Positions 9,961 through 17,988 of a stretch of DNA of 64,000 nucleotides are shown one piece after another. The DNA is from Sphingomonas sp. 3P27F8 (GTDB lineage: Bacteria; Pseudomonadota; Alphaproteobacteria; Sphingomonadales; Sphingomonadaceae), in assembly GCF_005502745.1 (NCBI RefSeq), contig NZ_SCNL01000001.1, forward strand, positions 124,001-188,000, given 5' to 3'. The notes beneath the pieces were generated by a model that saw only the letters and a program-made list of their open reading frames with translations, was not told where the DNA came from and ran no database searches. The position numbers and the translations under genes were made by a program. How positions within the stretch are numbered: position 1 is the first letter of the stretch; every line of letters starts with the position of its first letter.

Positions 9961-9988
9961 TTTATTTTTGCTGTATTACAGAAATAAA
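9961..9988. promoter_or_regulatory. Probable repressor operator overlapping the RND promoter
   Basis: CTGTATTACAG (9971-9981) is a perfect odd palindrome. It is flanked by TTTATTT (9961-9967) and AAATAAA (9982-9988), which are also inverted copies, offset by three bases. This AT-rich island stands out in the GC-rich context and covers the predicted -10. Such sites are typical of TetR/AcrR-family repressors of RND pumps, but no TetR gene lies nearby. Confidence 0.5.
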
Positions 9989-10001
9989 TCACTTCCCTCA
10001 A
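9973..10001 (-). promoter_or_regulatory. Sigma-70-type promoter of the RND efflux operon
   Basis: On the minus strand TTGAGG (10001-9996) and TAATAC (9978-9973) are separated by exactly 17 bases, about 60 bases upstream of the adaptor start. The -10 hexamer lies inside a perfect 11-base palindrome, as expected for a repressed promoter. Predicted by eye only. Confidence 0.55.
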
Positions 10002-10115
10002 GAGGGCTGATCCGCTGGCGCTTTTCCGGGCGAGCCTGGTATATCGTTCATGTGCGGTTGATCGACGCTCTGCCACAACTCGCCGCGTCAACAAAGACGG
10101 GAGCCTTCGAATCTC

Positions 10116-10829
10116 ATGCGTTTTCTTCTCACCCTCGCCGCGGCAGGCGCCGCGATCGTCGCCGTGCCGGCGCTCGCCGCCGATACCGCGATTCCCGATG
10201 GCACGACGCTGGATGTCACCGCGACGGGGAAGGTGACGCGCACCCCCGATATCGCCACGATCCGCGCCGGGGTCGTCACCCAGGCGCCGACCGCTGCCGC
10301 CGCCTTATCGGAAAATGCTGCGCGGATGAGCCGCGTGATCCAGTCTCTGAAGGGCGCCGGGATTGCCGAGCGTGACATCATGACGAGCAATGTCGGGCTG
10401 TCGCCACAATATCGTTACCAGGAAAATCAGGCACCGGTGATTACCGGCTATCAGGCGAACAACACCGTATCGGTGAAGTTTCGCGACATCTCGCGCAGCG
10501 GCGCAGCGCTGGACGCGCTGGTGAAAGCCGGTGCGAACCAGATCGACGGCCCGTCCATGTCGATCGACAAGCCGCAGGGCGCGCTGGATGAGGCGCGGAC
10601 GGAGGCGGTCAGGGCCGCCCGCTCGCGCGCGGAGCTTTATGCGAAGGCGGCCGGCCTGCGGGTGGTGCGCATTCTGTCGATCAACGAGAATGGCGAGAAT
10701 GACGGCGGCTCCCCGCGCCCGCCGGTCATGTACATGGCGCGCGCGCAGAAGGCGGAGGCGGACACGCAGATCGTCGCCGGCGAGACCGACCTGTCGGTGA
10801 CGCTCGCGGTGCGTTTCCTGCTCCAGTAA
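10116..10829 (+). CDS. SIMPL domain-containing periplasmic protein (DUF541)
   Basis: 237 residues: a cleavable signal peptide ending near ALAADT, then a SIMPL/DUF541 domain opening with TLDVTATGKVTRTPDIATIRAGV and followed by the family's alternating helix-strand pattern (LYAKAAGLRVVRILSINE). Family members (BP26/OMP28, YggE) are periplasmic or outer-membrane associated oligomers; YggE is linked to oxidative-stress tolerance, and exact function is unknown. Transcribed away from the RND operon, with a 200-base shared upstream region, and ends at a strong hairpin terminator. Confidence 0.88.
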   Translation: MRFLLTLAAAGAAIVAVPALAADTAIPDGTTLDVTATGKVTRTPDIATIRAGVVTQAPTAAAALSENAARMSRVIQSLKGAGIAERDIMTSNVGLSPQYRYQENQAPVITGYQANNTVSVKFRDISRSGAALDALVKAGANQIDGPSMSIDKPQGALDEARTEAVRAARSRAELYAKAAGLRVVRILSINENGENDGGSPRPPVMYMARAQKAEADTQIVAGETDLSVTLAVRFLLQ

Positions 10830-10837
10830 AAAACGAA

Positions 10838-10866
10838 GCGGCCGCCCGATGCATTCGGGCGGCCGC
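10838..10866. terminator. Bidirectional hairpin terminator
   Basis: A perfect 12-base-pair stem (GCGGCCGCCCGA with its complement) and a 5-base loop lie between two convergent genes. On the minus strand the stem is followed by TTCGTTTTTT, a good U-tract; on the plus strand by GATGTTTT. It should stop transcription from both sides. Confidence 0.85.
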
Positions 10867-10897
10867 GATGTTTTCGTCGTCTGCGTTCAGGGGGCGC

Positions 10898-11155
10898 TTA
10901 GCGCACCGAACCGCGACGCACGAGATTGACGATCGCCAGCAGAACCACCGCACCAAGCAGCGATACCAGGAACGAGGTGAGCGTCAGCGGCGAATTGTTG
11001 ATCGATCCGCCCGACAGGATCAGGCCGCCGATGAAAGCGCCGACGATCCCGACGATGATGTTCAGAAAAATGCCCTGCTGCGCATCGGTGCGCATGATGA
11101 TGCTGGCGAGCCAGCCGATGACACCGCCGATGACGAGCCAAAGAATGATACCCAT
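10898..11155 (-). CDS. GlsB/YeaQ/YmgE family membrane protein
   Basis: 85 residues, almost entirely three glycine-rich membrane helices: ILWLVIGGVIGWLASIIM, IFLNIIVGIVGAFIGGLIL and LVSLLGAVVLLAIVNLVRR. This length and the GGVIGWLAS/IVGIVGAFIGG repeats are diagnostic of the YeaQ/YmgE (transglycosylase-associated) family, small stress-related inner-membrane proteins of unknown mechanism. The ATG at 11155 follows GGGAGAAGG. It faces the SIMPL gene across the terminator. Confidence 0.9.
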   Translation of the reverse strand: MGIILWLVIGGVIGWLASIIMRTDAQQGIFLNIIVGIVGAFIGGLILSGGSINNSPLTLTSFLVSLLGAVVLLAIVNLVRRGSVR

Positions 11156-11392
11156 GACCTTCTCCCCTGCAAAGACCCAGGCACGTCCGGGCCGCGTGGA
11201 AGGATAAAATGTCGAGCGGTCATTTTTGTTCCGATCGCGTAACCTGCCCGGCCCGCCGCCCGATGCCGGGCCATCTCGCGAACGAATAAGGCGCTGGTGC
11301 TGCTTCCTCCGCCCCGCTGTTGTCCGAATACGGGAAGTAGGAATAGGCACCCGCGCCGCTTGCTGTCCGGCGAACCGGATCGGGCATGAGCG

Positions 11393-11692
11393 TCAGTATT
11401 TCTGCTGGCGCTCGTACAGCGTCTTGTAATGCTGGATGCGCGTCACCCGAAGCCCTGGCATCCCCGACCGGTCGATCGCGCGTTGCCAGCCGGCGAACTC
11501 CTCCACGGTGAGGCCGTAGCGCTCGCAGACTTCGTCCACCGTAAGCAGGCCGCCGTTCACCGCGGCGACCACCTCGGCCTTGCGGCGCACCACCCACCGC
11601 GTCGTCGTGACCGGCGGCAACGAATCCAGCGTCAGCGGCTCACCAAGCGGCCCGATAACCCGTGCGGGGCGAATTTTCTGGTTCTCTATCAT
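11393..11692 (-). CDS. sciP: SciP-type DUF1153 transcriptional regulator
   Basis: About 99 residues from the ATG at 11692 (MIENQKIRPARVIGPLGEPL). The protein is nearly all DUF1153: RVIGPLGEPLTLDSLPP, then a helix-turn-helix (RRKAEVVAAVNGGLLTVDEVCERYGL) ending in RVTRIQHYKTLYERQ. In Caulobacter SciP binds the master regulator CtrA and represses CtrA-activated genes early in the cell cycle; the same role is inferred here. An in-frame ATG at 11746 with AGG upstream would add 18 residues not typical of the family. Confidence 0.9.
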   Translation of the reverse strand: MIENQKIRPARVIGPLGEPLTLDSLPPVTTTRWVVRRKAEVVAAVNGGLLTVDEVCERYGLTVEEFAGWQRAIDRSGMPGLRVTRIQHYKTLYERQQKY

Positions 11693-11800
11693 AACTTTAA
11701 CTTTCGGTTCGGGGCGGGGGGCCCCCTCTCCAATCACAACAACCATGGCCTAATATGCAGGCCGTTGAGGGCCGGCTAAGCGGCACGGTAAACGCGGCCT

Positions 11801-12031
11801 TCATTCATCTTTCCATTCCGCCAACGCCCGCGCTGTGGCGCCGTTGAACGAGCCATCGTCCGGGGCGAAGCGCGTCGCGACAACTGGCCCGTGGGTCATC
11901 CGGGCATGCGCGATCGCCGTCGGCGATGCCGCCTGCCGCGCCGCCATCCGGACCAGCAGTACCGCCAGACCGACGGGCAGCGGCACTGCTGTGTCGGCGC
12001 GCCTGTCGAACCTGGCGAAACTCAAATCCAT
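11801..12031 (-). CDS. Small hypothetical protein
   Basis: 76 residues starting at an ATG with AAAAGGG about six bases upstream, a clear ribosome-binding site. There is one weakly hydrophobic stretch ([18 protein letters not shown]) and an acidic end (LAEWKDE). I do not recognise a family. It lies head-to-head with mnmA across 146 bases and upstream of sciP on the same strand. It could be a real short gene or a chance frame; the ribosome-binding site and fit between neighbours are the only support. Confidence 0.45.
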   Translation of the reverse strand: MDLSFARFDRRADTAVPLPVGLAVLLVRMAARQAASPTAIAHARMTHGPVVATRFAPDDGSFNGATARALAEWKDE

Positions 12032-12177
12032 TGCGACCCTTTTGTTTTTTCACGCCCGTTCGGCGCGTTGGGGTCGTTGTAACCGGCGTTGCTGAAAGTC
12101 CCGTAAAGGGCGCTGAAACAGTTCATTCACCAAGGTTACTTTGCGCTCCGCCGCGCCCTCCTGTATCGGCGCCCGTC

Positions 12178-13284
12178 ATGGATCAGGCGGATTTCCAGTT
12201 GGGCGAAAGCCTGTCGGGCAGGCGTATCGTCGTCGCGATGTCGGGCGGGGTCGACAGTTCGGTCGTGGCGGCGCTCGCGCATGCGACCGGGGCGGAAACG
12301 ATCGGCGTCACGCTGCAGCTTTACGATCATGGCGAGGCGGTCGGCCGCAGCGGATCGTGTTGCGCTGGGCGGGATATTCGCGATGCCCGCGCGGTATGTG
12401 ATCGGCTCGGCATCGCGCATTATGTGCACGATCATGAATCGCGCTTCCGCGAGACGGTGGTGGATAAGTTCGCCGACGAGTATCTCGCCGGGCGTACGCC
12501 GATCCCGTGCATCCAGTGCAACATGGGGCCGAAATTCACCGATCTTTTCGCGCTGGCGCGCGATCTTGGCGCGGATTGTCTGGCGACGGGCCATTATGTC
12601 CGCCGGGAGATCGGCGCGGATGGGCCGGAACTGCATCGCGGGCGCGATCCCGCCCGCGACCAGAGCTATTTCCTCTTCGCCACAACCCGCCCCCAACTCG
12701 ATTTCCTGCGGTTCCCGCTTGGCTCATTGCCGAAGGCGCGGGTGCGGGAGATCGCTGCCGAGCTAGGTCTTGGCGTCGCGGCCAAGCCGGACAGCCAGGA
12801 CATATGCTTCGTCCCCGATCGCGACTATGCCGGGCTGGTTCGCAGGCTGCGCCCTGAAGCGGATACGGCGGGCGAGATTGTGGACCTGGATGGCCGAACG
12901 GTGGGGCAGCATCGCGGCATCATCCACTTCACCGTCGGTCAGCGGCGAGGTCTGGAGATCGGAGGTGCGCCAGAGCCGCTATACGTCCTGCGCGTCGACG
13001 CGGCGGAGAAGCGAATTGTGGTCGGCCCGCGCGCCGCGCTTGCGGTCTGCGCTGCGCGGTTGGAGGGGATAAACGCGCTGGGGCCGCTCGATCGCCCCCT
13101 GACCGCGAAGGTGCGCTCGATGGCGAAGCCGGTGGCAGCGAGGCTGTCGGGCGATCGGTTGATGTTCGATGTCCCCGAATATGGGGTCTCGCCCGGCCAG
13201 GCGGCGGTACTCTACGACGGGGACCGCGTGCTCGGCGGCGGATGGATCGCGGAAACCGAGCCTGCGATGATGAACGCCGCCTAG
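12178..13284 (+). CDS. mnmA: tRNA 2-thiouridine(34) synthase MnmA
   Basis: 368 residues. The enzyme adenylates and thiolates U34 in the anticodon of tRNA-Lys/Glu/Gln. Visible signature parts are the PP-loop SGGVDSS at residues 22-28, the catalytic cysteine in CIQCN (Cys114), the ATGHY motif near 136-140, and the second cysteine in SQDICF (Cys210). The [11 protein letters not shown] insert near 60 is typical of alphaproteobacterial MnmA. The ATG at 12178 is chosen by homology; the frame runs open further upstream without family similarity. Its stop overlaps the convergent emrB stop by four bases. Confidence 0.95.
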   Translation: MDQADFQLGESLSGRRIVVAMSGGVDSSVVAALAHATGAETIGVTLQLYDHGEAVGRSGSCCAGRDIRDARAVCDRLGIAHYVHDHESRFRETVVDKFADEYLAGRTPIPCIQCNMGPKFTDLFALARDLGADCLATGHYVRREIGADGPELHRGRDPARDQSYFLFATTRPQLDFLRFPLGSLPKARVREIAAELGLGVAAKPDSQDICFVPDRDYAGLVRRLRPEADTAGEIVDLDGRTVGQHRGIIHFTVGQRRGLEIGGAPEPLYVLRVDAAEKRIVVGPRAALAVCAARLEGINALGPLDRPLTAKVRSMAKPVAARLSGDRLMFDVPEYGVSPGQAAVLYDGDRVLGGGWIAETEPAMMNAA

Positions 13285-14825
13285 TCCGCCGCCACCGGGC
13301 CGCCGCCGCCGGAGGGACGACGGCAGAACCACACCACGATCACCAGCACAGCCGAAAGCCACGCCGACAGCCGGAACAGATCCGTCGAGGCGAGCAGATA
13401 TGCCTGCCCCACCATCTGCCGCGTCACCGCCGCGGCCGCCTGTGTCGCGTTCAGGCCAAGCCTCGCCATCCCCTCCACCGCCATGCGATAAGGCATGCCC
13501 GTTCCGATCGCCTCGGAGAGATGTGCCTGATGAAACGCCTCTCGGCGATCCCAGGCGGTGGTGATGATCGAGGCGGCGAACGCCCCCGCCACGATTCGCG
13601 CAAAATTGGAAATGCCCGTGGCCGACGGAATCCGCTCGGGCGGGATACGATCGAGCGATATGGTCACCATCGAGAGGAAGAATGTGCTCATCGACACGCC
13701 CTGCACCAGCAGCGGCAGCGTGAAATCCCAGAAGCTCGCGGTTGTCGTATAACCGGACCGCATCCAGTAACTCACCGCAAAGCCGATGAAAGAAATCGTC
13801 GCCAGGATGCGCGCGTCGATCCTGCCGGCCGCGCGCGCGGCAAACGGCGTCAGGAGCACCGCGACCACCCCGCTGGGTGCGGCGACCAGCCCCGCCCATG
13901 TCGCGGTATATCCAAGCTGGGTCTGCAACCATAAGGGCAGCAGCAGGATATTCGCGAAGAACACCGCGTAGCCGAGGCAGAAAGCGATCGTCCCGATCAG
14001 GAAGTTGCGGTTCGCGAACAGCGTCAGGTCGACCGTCGGGTTGGCGTCGGTAAGCTCCCAGATCAGCCACGCGGCGAAGGTGATCGCGGCCATCACCGCT
14101 AGCACGACGATCATGGGATCGCTGAACCAGTCCGCGTTCTTGCCGAGATCGAGCATGATCTGAAGCGAGCCTACCCACAACACCAGCAGGATCAGCCCGA
14201 TCGTATCGATCGGGACCCGCGCGGTCGGCGTCTCGCGATCGCGCAGGTTGAACCAGCAGATCGAGGCGGCGAACATCCCGAACGGCACGTTGATGAGGAA
14301 TATCCACGACCAGTGATAATTGTCGGAAATATAGCCGCCAAGGATCGGCCCCATGATCGGGGCGACCAGCGTCGTCATCGACCAGATGCCTAGCGCCGTG
14401 GAGCGCTTGTCCGGCGGGAAAATCGATATCAGCAGCGCCTGGCTTCCCGGCATCATCGGCCCGGAAACCGCCCCCTGCAACACGCGAAAGGCGATGAGCG
14501 ACGGCAGGCTCCATGCCAGTCCGCACAGGAACGAGGCGATGGTGAACATTACCAACGACACGCAGAAGGTGCGCACGACGCCGAACCGTCGCATCAGCCA
14601 CCCGGTCAGTGGCACGGAAATGCCGTTGGCGACCGCGAAGGCGGTGACGATCCACGTCGAATTGTCACTCGATACGCCGAGATTGCCGGCGATCGTCGGC
14701 AGCGAGACGTTCGCGATCGTGCTGTCCAGCACCATCATGAAGGTGCCGAGCGCCAGCGCGATCGCGACGAGCGCACGACGCCCGCCCTCCATCGGGCGGG
14801 GCTGCGGGGGCGCGGCGCTGGCCAT
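13281..14825 (-). CDS. emrB: DHA2-family MFS multidrug transporter (EmrB-like)
   Basis: 514 residues with about fourteen membrane helices. DHA2 landmarks are [18 protein letters not shown] in TM1, [14 protein letters not shown] in loop 2-3, [23 protein letters not shown] (motif C region) and [12 protein letters not shown]. Proton-driven antiporters of this type export hydrophobic toxicants through an EmrA adaptor and an outer-membrane channel. It is the last gene of a marR-outer membrane factor-emrA-emrB operon. Confidence 0.93.
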   Translation of the reverse strand: MASAAPPQPRPMEGGRRALVAIALALGTFMMVLDSTIANVSLPTIAGNLGVSSDNSTWIVTAFAVANGISVPLTGWLMRRFGVVRTFCVSLVMFTIASFLCGLAWSLPSLIAFRVLQGAVSGPMMPGSQALLISIFPPDKRSTALGIWSMTTLVAPIMGPILGGYISDNYHWSWIFLINVPFGMFAASICWFNLRDRETPTARVPIDTIGLILLVLWVGSLQIMLDLGKNADWFSDPMIVVLAVMAAITFAAWLIWELTDANPTVDLTLFANRNFLIGTIAFCLGYAVFFANILLLPLWLQTQLGYTATWAGLVAAPSGVVAVLLTPFAARAAGRIDARILATISFIGFAVSYWMRSGYTTTASFWDFTLPLLVQGVSMSTFFLSMVTISLDRIPPERIPSATGISNFARIVAGAFAASIITTAWDRREAFHQAHLSEAIGTGMPYRMAVEGMARLGLNATQAAAAVTRQMVGQAYLLASTDLFRLSAWLSAVLVIVVWFCRRPSGGGGPVAAD

Positions 14826-14837
14826 GTTCCTATCGCC

Positions 14838-16022
14838 TCAGCGGTTCGCCGCGACGATCTCGCGGATGCGCGCCTCGACCGCCGGATTGCTCGCGTCGGT
14901 CGCCACGTCGCCACGATAGGGCGAAGCCGCCTGCTTCGCGAGCCGAACCCCGGAGAGATCGGCGGTGTCCACCGTGGCCTTCACCGACAGACCGACCCGA
15001 AGCGGGTTTTTATCCAGCTCCTTCGGATCGAGCGCGATGCGCACGGGCACGCGCTGCACGATCTTGATCCAGTTGCCGCTGGCGTTCTGCGACGGTAGCA
15101 GCGCGAAGGCATTGCCGCTGCCCGCGCCGAGACCGACGACGCGGCCATGATAGACGACCTTCCCGCCATACATATCGGACACCACCTCCGCCGGTTGGCC
15201 GATGCGCACATCGCGAAGCTGCGTCTCGCGCAGATTGGCATCCACCCACAAGCGGTTGAGCGGCACTACCGCCATCAGCGGCGCGCCAGCCTGAACCTGC
15301 TGACCGACCTGCACGGTGCGCTGCGCGATCACGCCATCGATCGGCGCGATGATGTGCATGTGGCTGCGGATGATCGCCGCACGGCGATAGGCGGCGATCG
15401 CCGTCATCACCGTCGGATTGTTGTTCACATCGGTGCCGGCCACGGTGCTGCGCGCCTGCGATTTCTGAGCGCGCGCCAGATTGAGCGTGGCGGTCGCAAC
15501 CTTCACCGCATCCGCCGCATGACTAAGCTCCTCGCCGGAAATTGCGCCGGACGCGGCGGCGGCTTTGCGGCGGGCATAGTCCGCCTGCGCCGCGGAAAGC
15601 TGCGCCTGCGCCTGGATCACCGCGGCGCTGCTGGCCCCGACCCTGGAGAAATCGGCACGGGTCGCGCGGACCGCGCGCGCCAGTTCCGCTTCGGCTGCGG
15701 CCAGGTTGACGTCCGCGGTCGCGGGATCGAGATCGATCAGCGGCTGCCCCGCCTTCACCGCCTGCGTATTGTCGGCGTGGAGCGACACCACCGTGCCGCC
15801 GTCGCGCGCGGTGATCGCCACCACGTCGCCCGCGACATAGGCATCGTCGGTTTCCTCGGACGGCGGGGCGAGCAATACGCCAAAGACAAACCATGCGAGG
15901 GCGGCAAGCACCACCACCACGGCAAGCACGGTCAGCAGTCGCTTGCGGGCACCCGGATTGCCGCGCGGCAACGCGGCCGCAGGGGTCGGATCGTTATGCA
16001 CGGGATTGTCTGCGTCGCTCAT
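14838..16022 (-). CDS. emrA: HlyD/EmrA-type periplasmic adaptor
   Basis: 394 residues: a short cytoplasmic N-terminus, one membrane helix (LLTVLAVVVVLAALAWFVFG), the EmrA hallmark ETDDAYVAGDVVAITAR, a helical hairpin and a second lipoyl segment (HIIAPIDGVIAQRTVQVGQQVQAGAPLM). It links the MFS pump to the outer-membrane channel. It overlaps the outer-membrane factor gene upstream by four bases and precedes emrB by 12 bases, so the complex is cotranslated. Confidence 0.92.
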   Translation of the reverse strand: MSDADNPVHNDPTPAAALPRGNPGARKRLLTVLAVVVVLAALAWFVFGVLLAPPSEETDDAYVAGDVVAITARDGGTVVSLHADNTQAVKAGQPLIDLDPATADVNLAAAEAELARAVRATRADFSRVGASSAAVIQAQAQLSAAQADYARRKAAAASGAISGEELSHAADAVKVATATLNLARAQKSQARSTVAGTDVNNNPTVMTAIAAYRRAAIIRSHMHIIAPIDGVIAQRTVQVGQQVQAGAPLMAVVPLNRLWVDANLRETQLRDVRIGQPAEVVSDMYGGKVVYHGRVVGLGAGSGNAFALLPSQNASGNWIKIVQRVPVRIALDPKELDKNPLRVGLSVKATVDTADLSGVRLAKQAASPYRGDVATDASNPAVEARIREIVAANR

Positions 16023-17428
16023 TGCTGAATGTCCCGGGAAGGATCGAAGCCACCACCGAGCGCCTGCGCGAGCTGGGCGCGCGCGGCGAGCGCATCGATG
16101 ACAAGATTGGTCTCGGCAAGCTGCGCGTCGAGCAGCCGCACATCGGTGTCGATAAGGTCCAGCCGCGAGGCGAGCCCGCTCGAAACGCGAATGCCGTTGA
16201 GCCGCGCAGTTTCAGCATAGCCGCGTACCACGTCGCTCTGTTTCGCGCGCTCCGCATCGGCAGCGCGAGTCTTCGCCACGGCGTCCGCCGCCTCTCGCAC
16301 CGCACCGACGACCTTGCCGTTATAGTCCGCTATCGCCAGATCGAGCCCGGCATTCGCTCCGGCAAGATCGGCCTTGAGCCGTCCACTATCGAAAATCGGC
16401 AGATGGATCGCGCCGCCGCCACCGGCAACACCGGAATCGGCATCGAAAAGATTGCCCAGTCCAAGCGCCTGCAACCCGGCGAGCGCGGAAAGATTGACGT
16501 TGGGATAGAAAGCGCGCCGCGCGACCTGGCGCCCGGCCGCCGCCGCCGCGATCCTCGCCTGCGCCGCCGCGATATCCGCGCGACGCGCCAGCAAATCGGC
16601 CGGGATCGTCGAAGGGATCGGCAACGTGGCATCAGCGCGCACATGCGTAACGCCGATCGTGGCGGGATAATCCGCGCCGCGACCGGCCAGTGCCGCCAGC
16701 GCGTTCGCCGCGAGCGCTCGCGCCGCCTGTGCGCGGGTCAGCGCCAGTTGCGCCTGCGCGAGAAGCGTGGTCGCTGCCTCTCGATCGAGCTTGCTCGCCA
16801 GATTGCTGCGAATGCGCACATCGGTCAGCCGCAGCGACTGGGAACGCGCCGCAATCGTGCGCCCGGCCAGCGCCGCCTGCCGTTCCGCGCGCACCACCTC
16901 AAGGTAGGTGGAGACAGTCGCCCCCTCCAGCATCAGCCGCGCCGCCGCCGCGTCCAGCTGCGCCGCCTGTGCCGAGGCGCGCGCACCCGCGATCGCCGCC
17001 TTCTGCCGCCCGAACAGGTCGAGGTTCCAGGCAAGATTCGCTTGCACGTTGCCCAGGAAGCGCACGGTGCCGCCATAGGGCGGCGGAATGATATAGGTGC
17101 CGGAGAGACGCTGAACCGTGCCGTCCGCATCGAAGGTTAGGTTCGGCCCATCGTCGGCGCGCCGCGAGGCGAGTGTCGCCTGCGCCTGACGCACGCGGGC
17201 GGCGGCTGCATCCAGCGACGGATTGCCCGCGATCGCATCCGCAACGATCCGGTCCAGCTGCGCATCTCCTAGCGCACGCCACCATCGCTGATCGACTGCG
17301 CGCAGATTCGCGTCGGTCAGCCCCAGATCGGCAGGAGCTTTCGGGTTCACCGCCGGGCGCGTATCCGGCGGCACGCAGCCCGCCAGCGATACGCCAGCCA
17401 GCAACGTCATGATCGTCAGGCGTCGCAT
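16019..17428 (-). CDS. NodT-family outer membrane efflux lipoprotein
   Basis: 469 residues. Signal peptide with lipobox SLAGC (Cys18), then two repeats of the TolC/OprM outer-membrane-factor fold: helical barrels rich in Ala/Gln (AAARVRQAQATLASRR), a beta region (PPPYGGTVRFLG), LLARRADIAAAQARIAAA and FYPNVNLSALAG. This is the trimeric channel for the EmrAB pump. Its first 13 bases overlap the end of marR. Unlike the RND pump at 5.5-9.9 kb, this system carries its own channel. Confidence 0.92.
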   Translation of the reverse strand: MRRLTIMTLLAGVSLAGCVPPDTRPAVNPKAPADLGLTDANLRAVDQRWWRALGDAQLDRIVADAIAGNPSLDAAAARVRQAQATLASRRADDGPNLTFDADGTVQRLSGTYIIPPPYGGTVRFLGNVQANLAWNLDLFGRQKAAIAGARASAQAAQLDAAAARLMLEGATVSTYLEVVRAERQAALAGRTIAARSQSLRLTDVRIRSNLASKLDREAATTLLAQAQLALTRAQAARALAANALAALAGRGADYPATIGVTHVRADATLPIPSTIPADLLARRADIAAAQARIAAAAAGRQVARRAFYPNVNLSALAGLQALGLGNLFDADSGVAGGGGAIHLPIFDSGRLKADLAGANAGLDLAIADYNGKVVGAVREAADAVAKTRAADAERAKQSDVVRGYAETARLNGIRVSSGLASRLDLIDTDVRLLDAQLAETNLVIDALAARAQLAQALGGGFDPSRDIQQ

Positions 17429-17880
17429 GGCCCGGCCTTCTCCATTGATGATTTCAGTCGCCGCATCATTGTCAGCTGCGAATCCACCTCTTCCCGAGTC
17501 CAGTCAGCGAGCCAGTGATTCCAGCATTCGATAACCTTGCGCCGACCGCGCATCGCCACCTCGAAGCCAACCGGGGTAAGCGCCAGCCGGATCACGCGAC
17601 GATCATCTTCGGCGCGGGTGCGCTCGACCCAGCCGCGCTCTTCCAGCGCATCGATCAGACGCGTCATCGCGCCCTTGTCATGTGCCATGTTGCGGGCAAG
17701 ATCGGCGCACGTATCCGCAAAACCGAAATGCAGCGACACCAGTGTCATCCACTGCGTTGCCGTAACGCCCTCTTCCGCCAGCACACGATCGAGCCCCGCC
17801 ATGCTCATCTGATTGATGAGCCGGACGATGTACCCCGGCGACGAATCGGGGACAAAGTTGGTCTCGTCGAACAGTGTCAT
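17416..17880 (-). CDS. MarR-family transcriptional regulator
   Basis: 154 residues with a winged helix: LARNMAHDKGAMTRLIDALEERGWVERTRAEDDRRVIRLALTP (read in parts) is the MarR recognition helix and wing. It starts the operon encoding the outer-membrane channel, EmrA and EmrB, and probably represses it, with release by a pump substrate as in EmrR. The likely binding sites are the two palindromes at 17893-17920. The ribosome-binding site is weak. Confidence 0.92.
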   Translation of the reverse strand: MTLFDETNFVPDSSPGYIVRLINQMSMAGLDRVLAEEGVTATQWMTLVSLHFGFADTCADLARNMAHDKGAMTRLIDALEERGWVERTRAEDDRRVIRLALTPVGFEVAMRGRRKVIECWNHWLADWTREEVDSQLTMMRRLKSSMEKAGPCDA

Positions 17881-17890
17881 TTCGTTGCTT

Positions 17891-17920
17891 TGGCAATCAT
17901 TGCTCTGGCAGTCAACTGCC
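17891..17920. promoter_or_regulatory. Tandem palindromic operator upstream of marR
   Basis: Two inverted repeats sit side by side: GCAATCATTGC (17893-17903) and GGCAGTCAACTGCC (17907-17920). Read as direct repeats they are TGGCAATCA and TGGCAGTCA, 15 bases apart. On the minus strand the second contains TTGACT, a possible -35 element for the marR operon. The place and symmetry fit MarR autorepression. Confidence 0.5.
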
Positions 17921-17988
17921 CTTTCGACGCGCTTTACGTTGCCCGCTCCCCGCCGTAGCGTCTCCGCTGTTGTTACAGGAGTTCTCGC

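Noticed and set aside
7198..9987. 929-residue open frame on the plus strand
   Set aside because: Antisense to the RND pump and adaptor; high GC leaves long stop-free frames, and the translation is rich in Arg/His/Ala with no domain.
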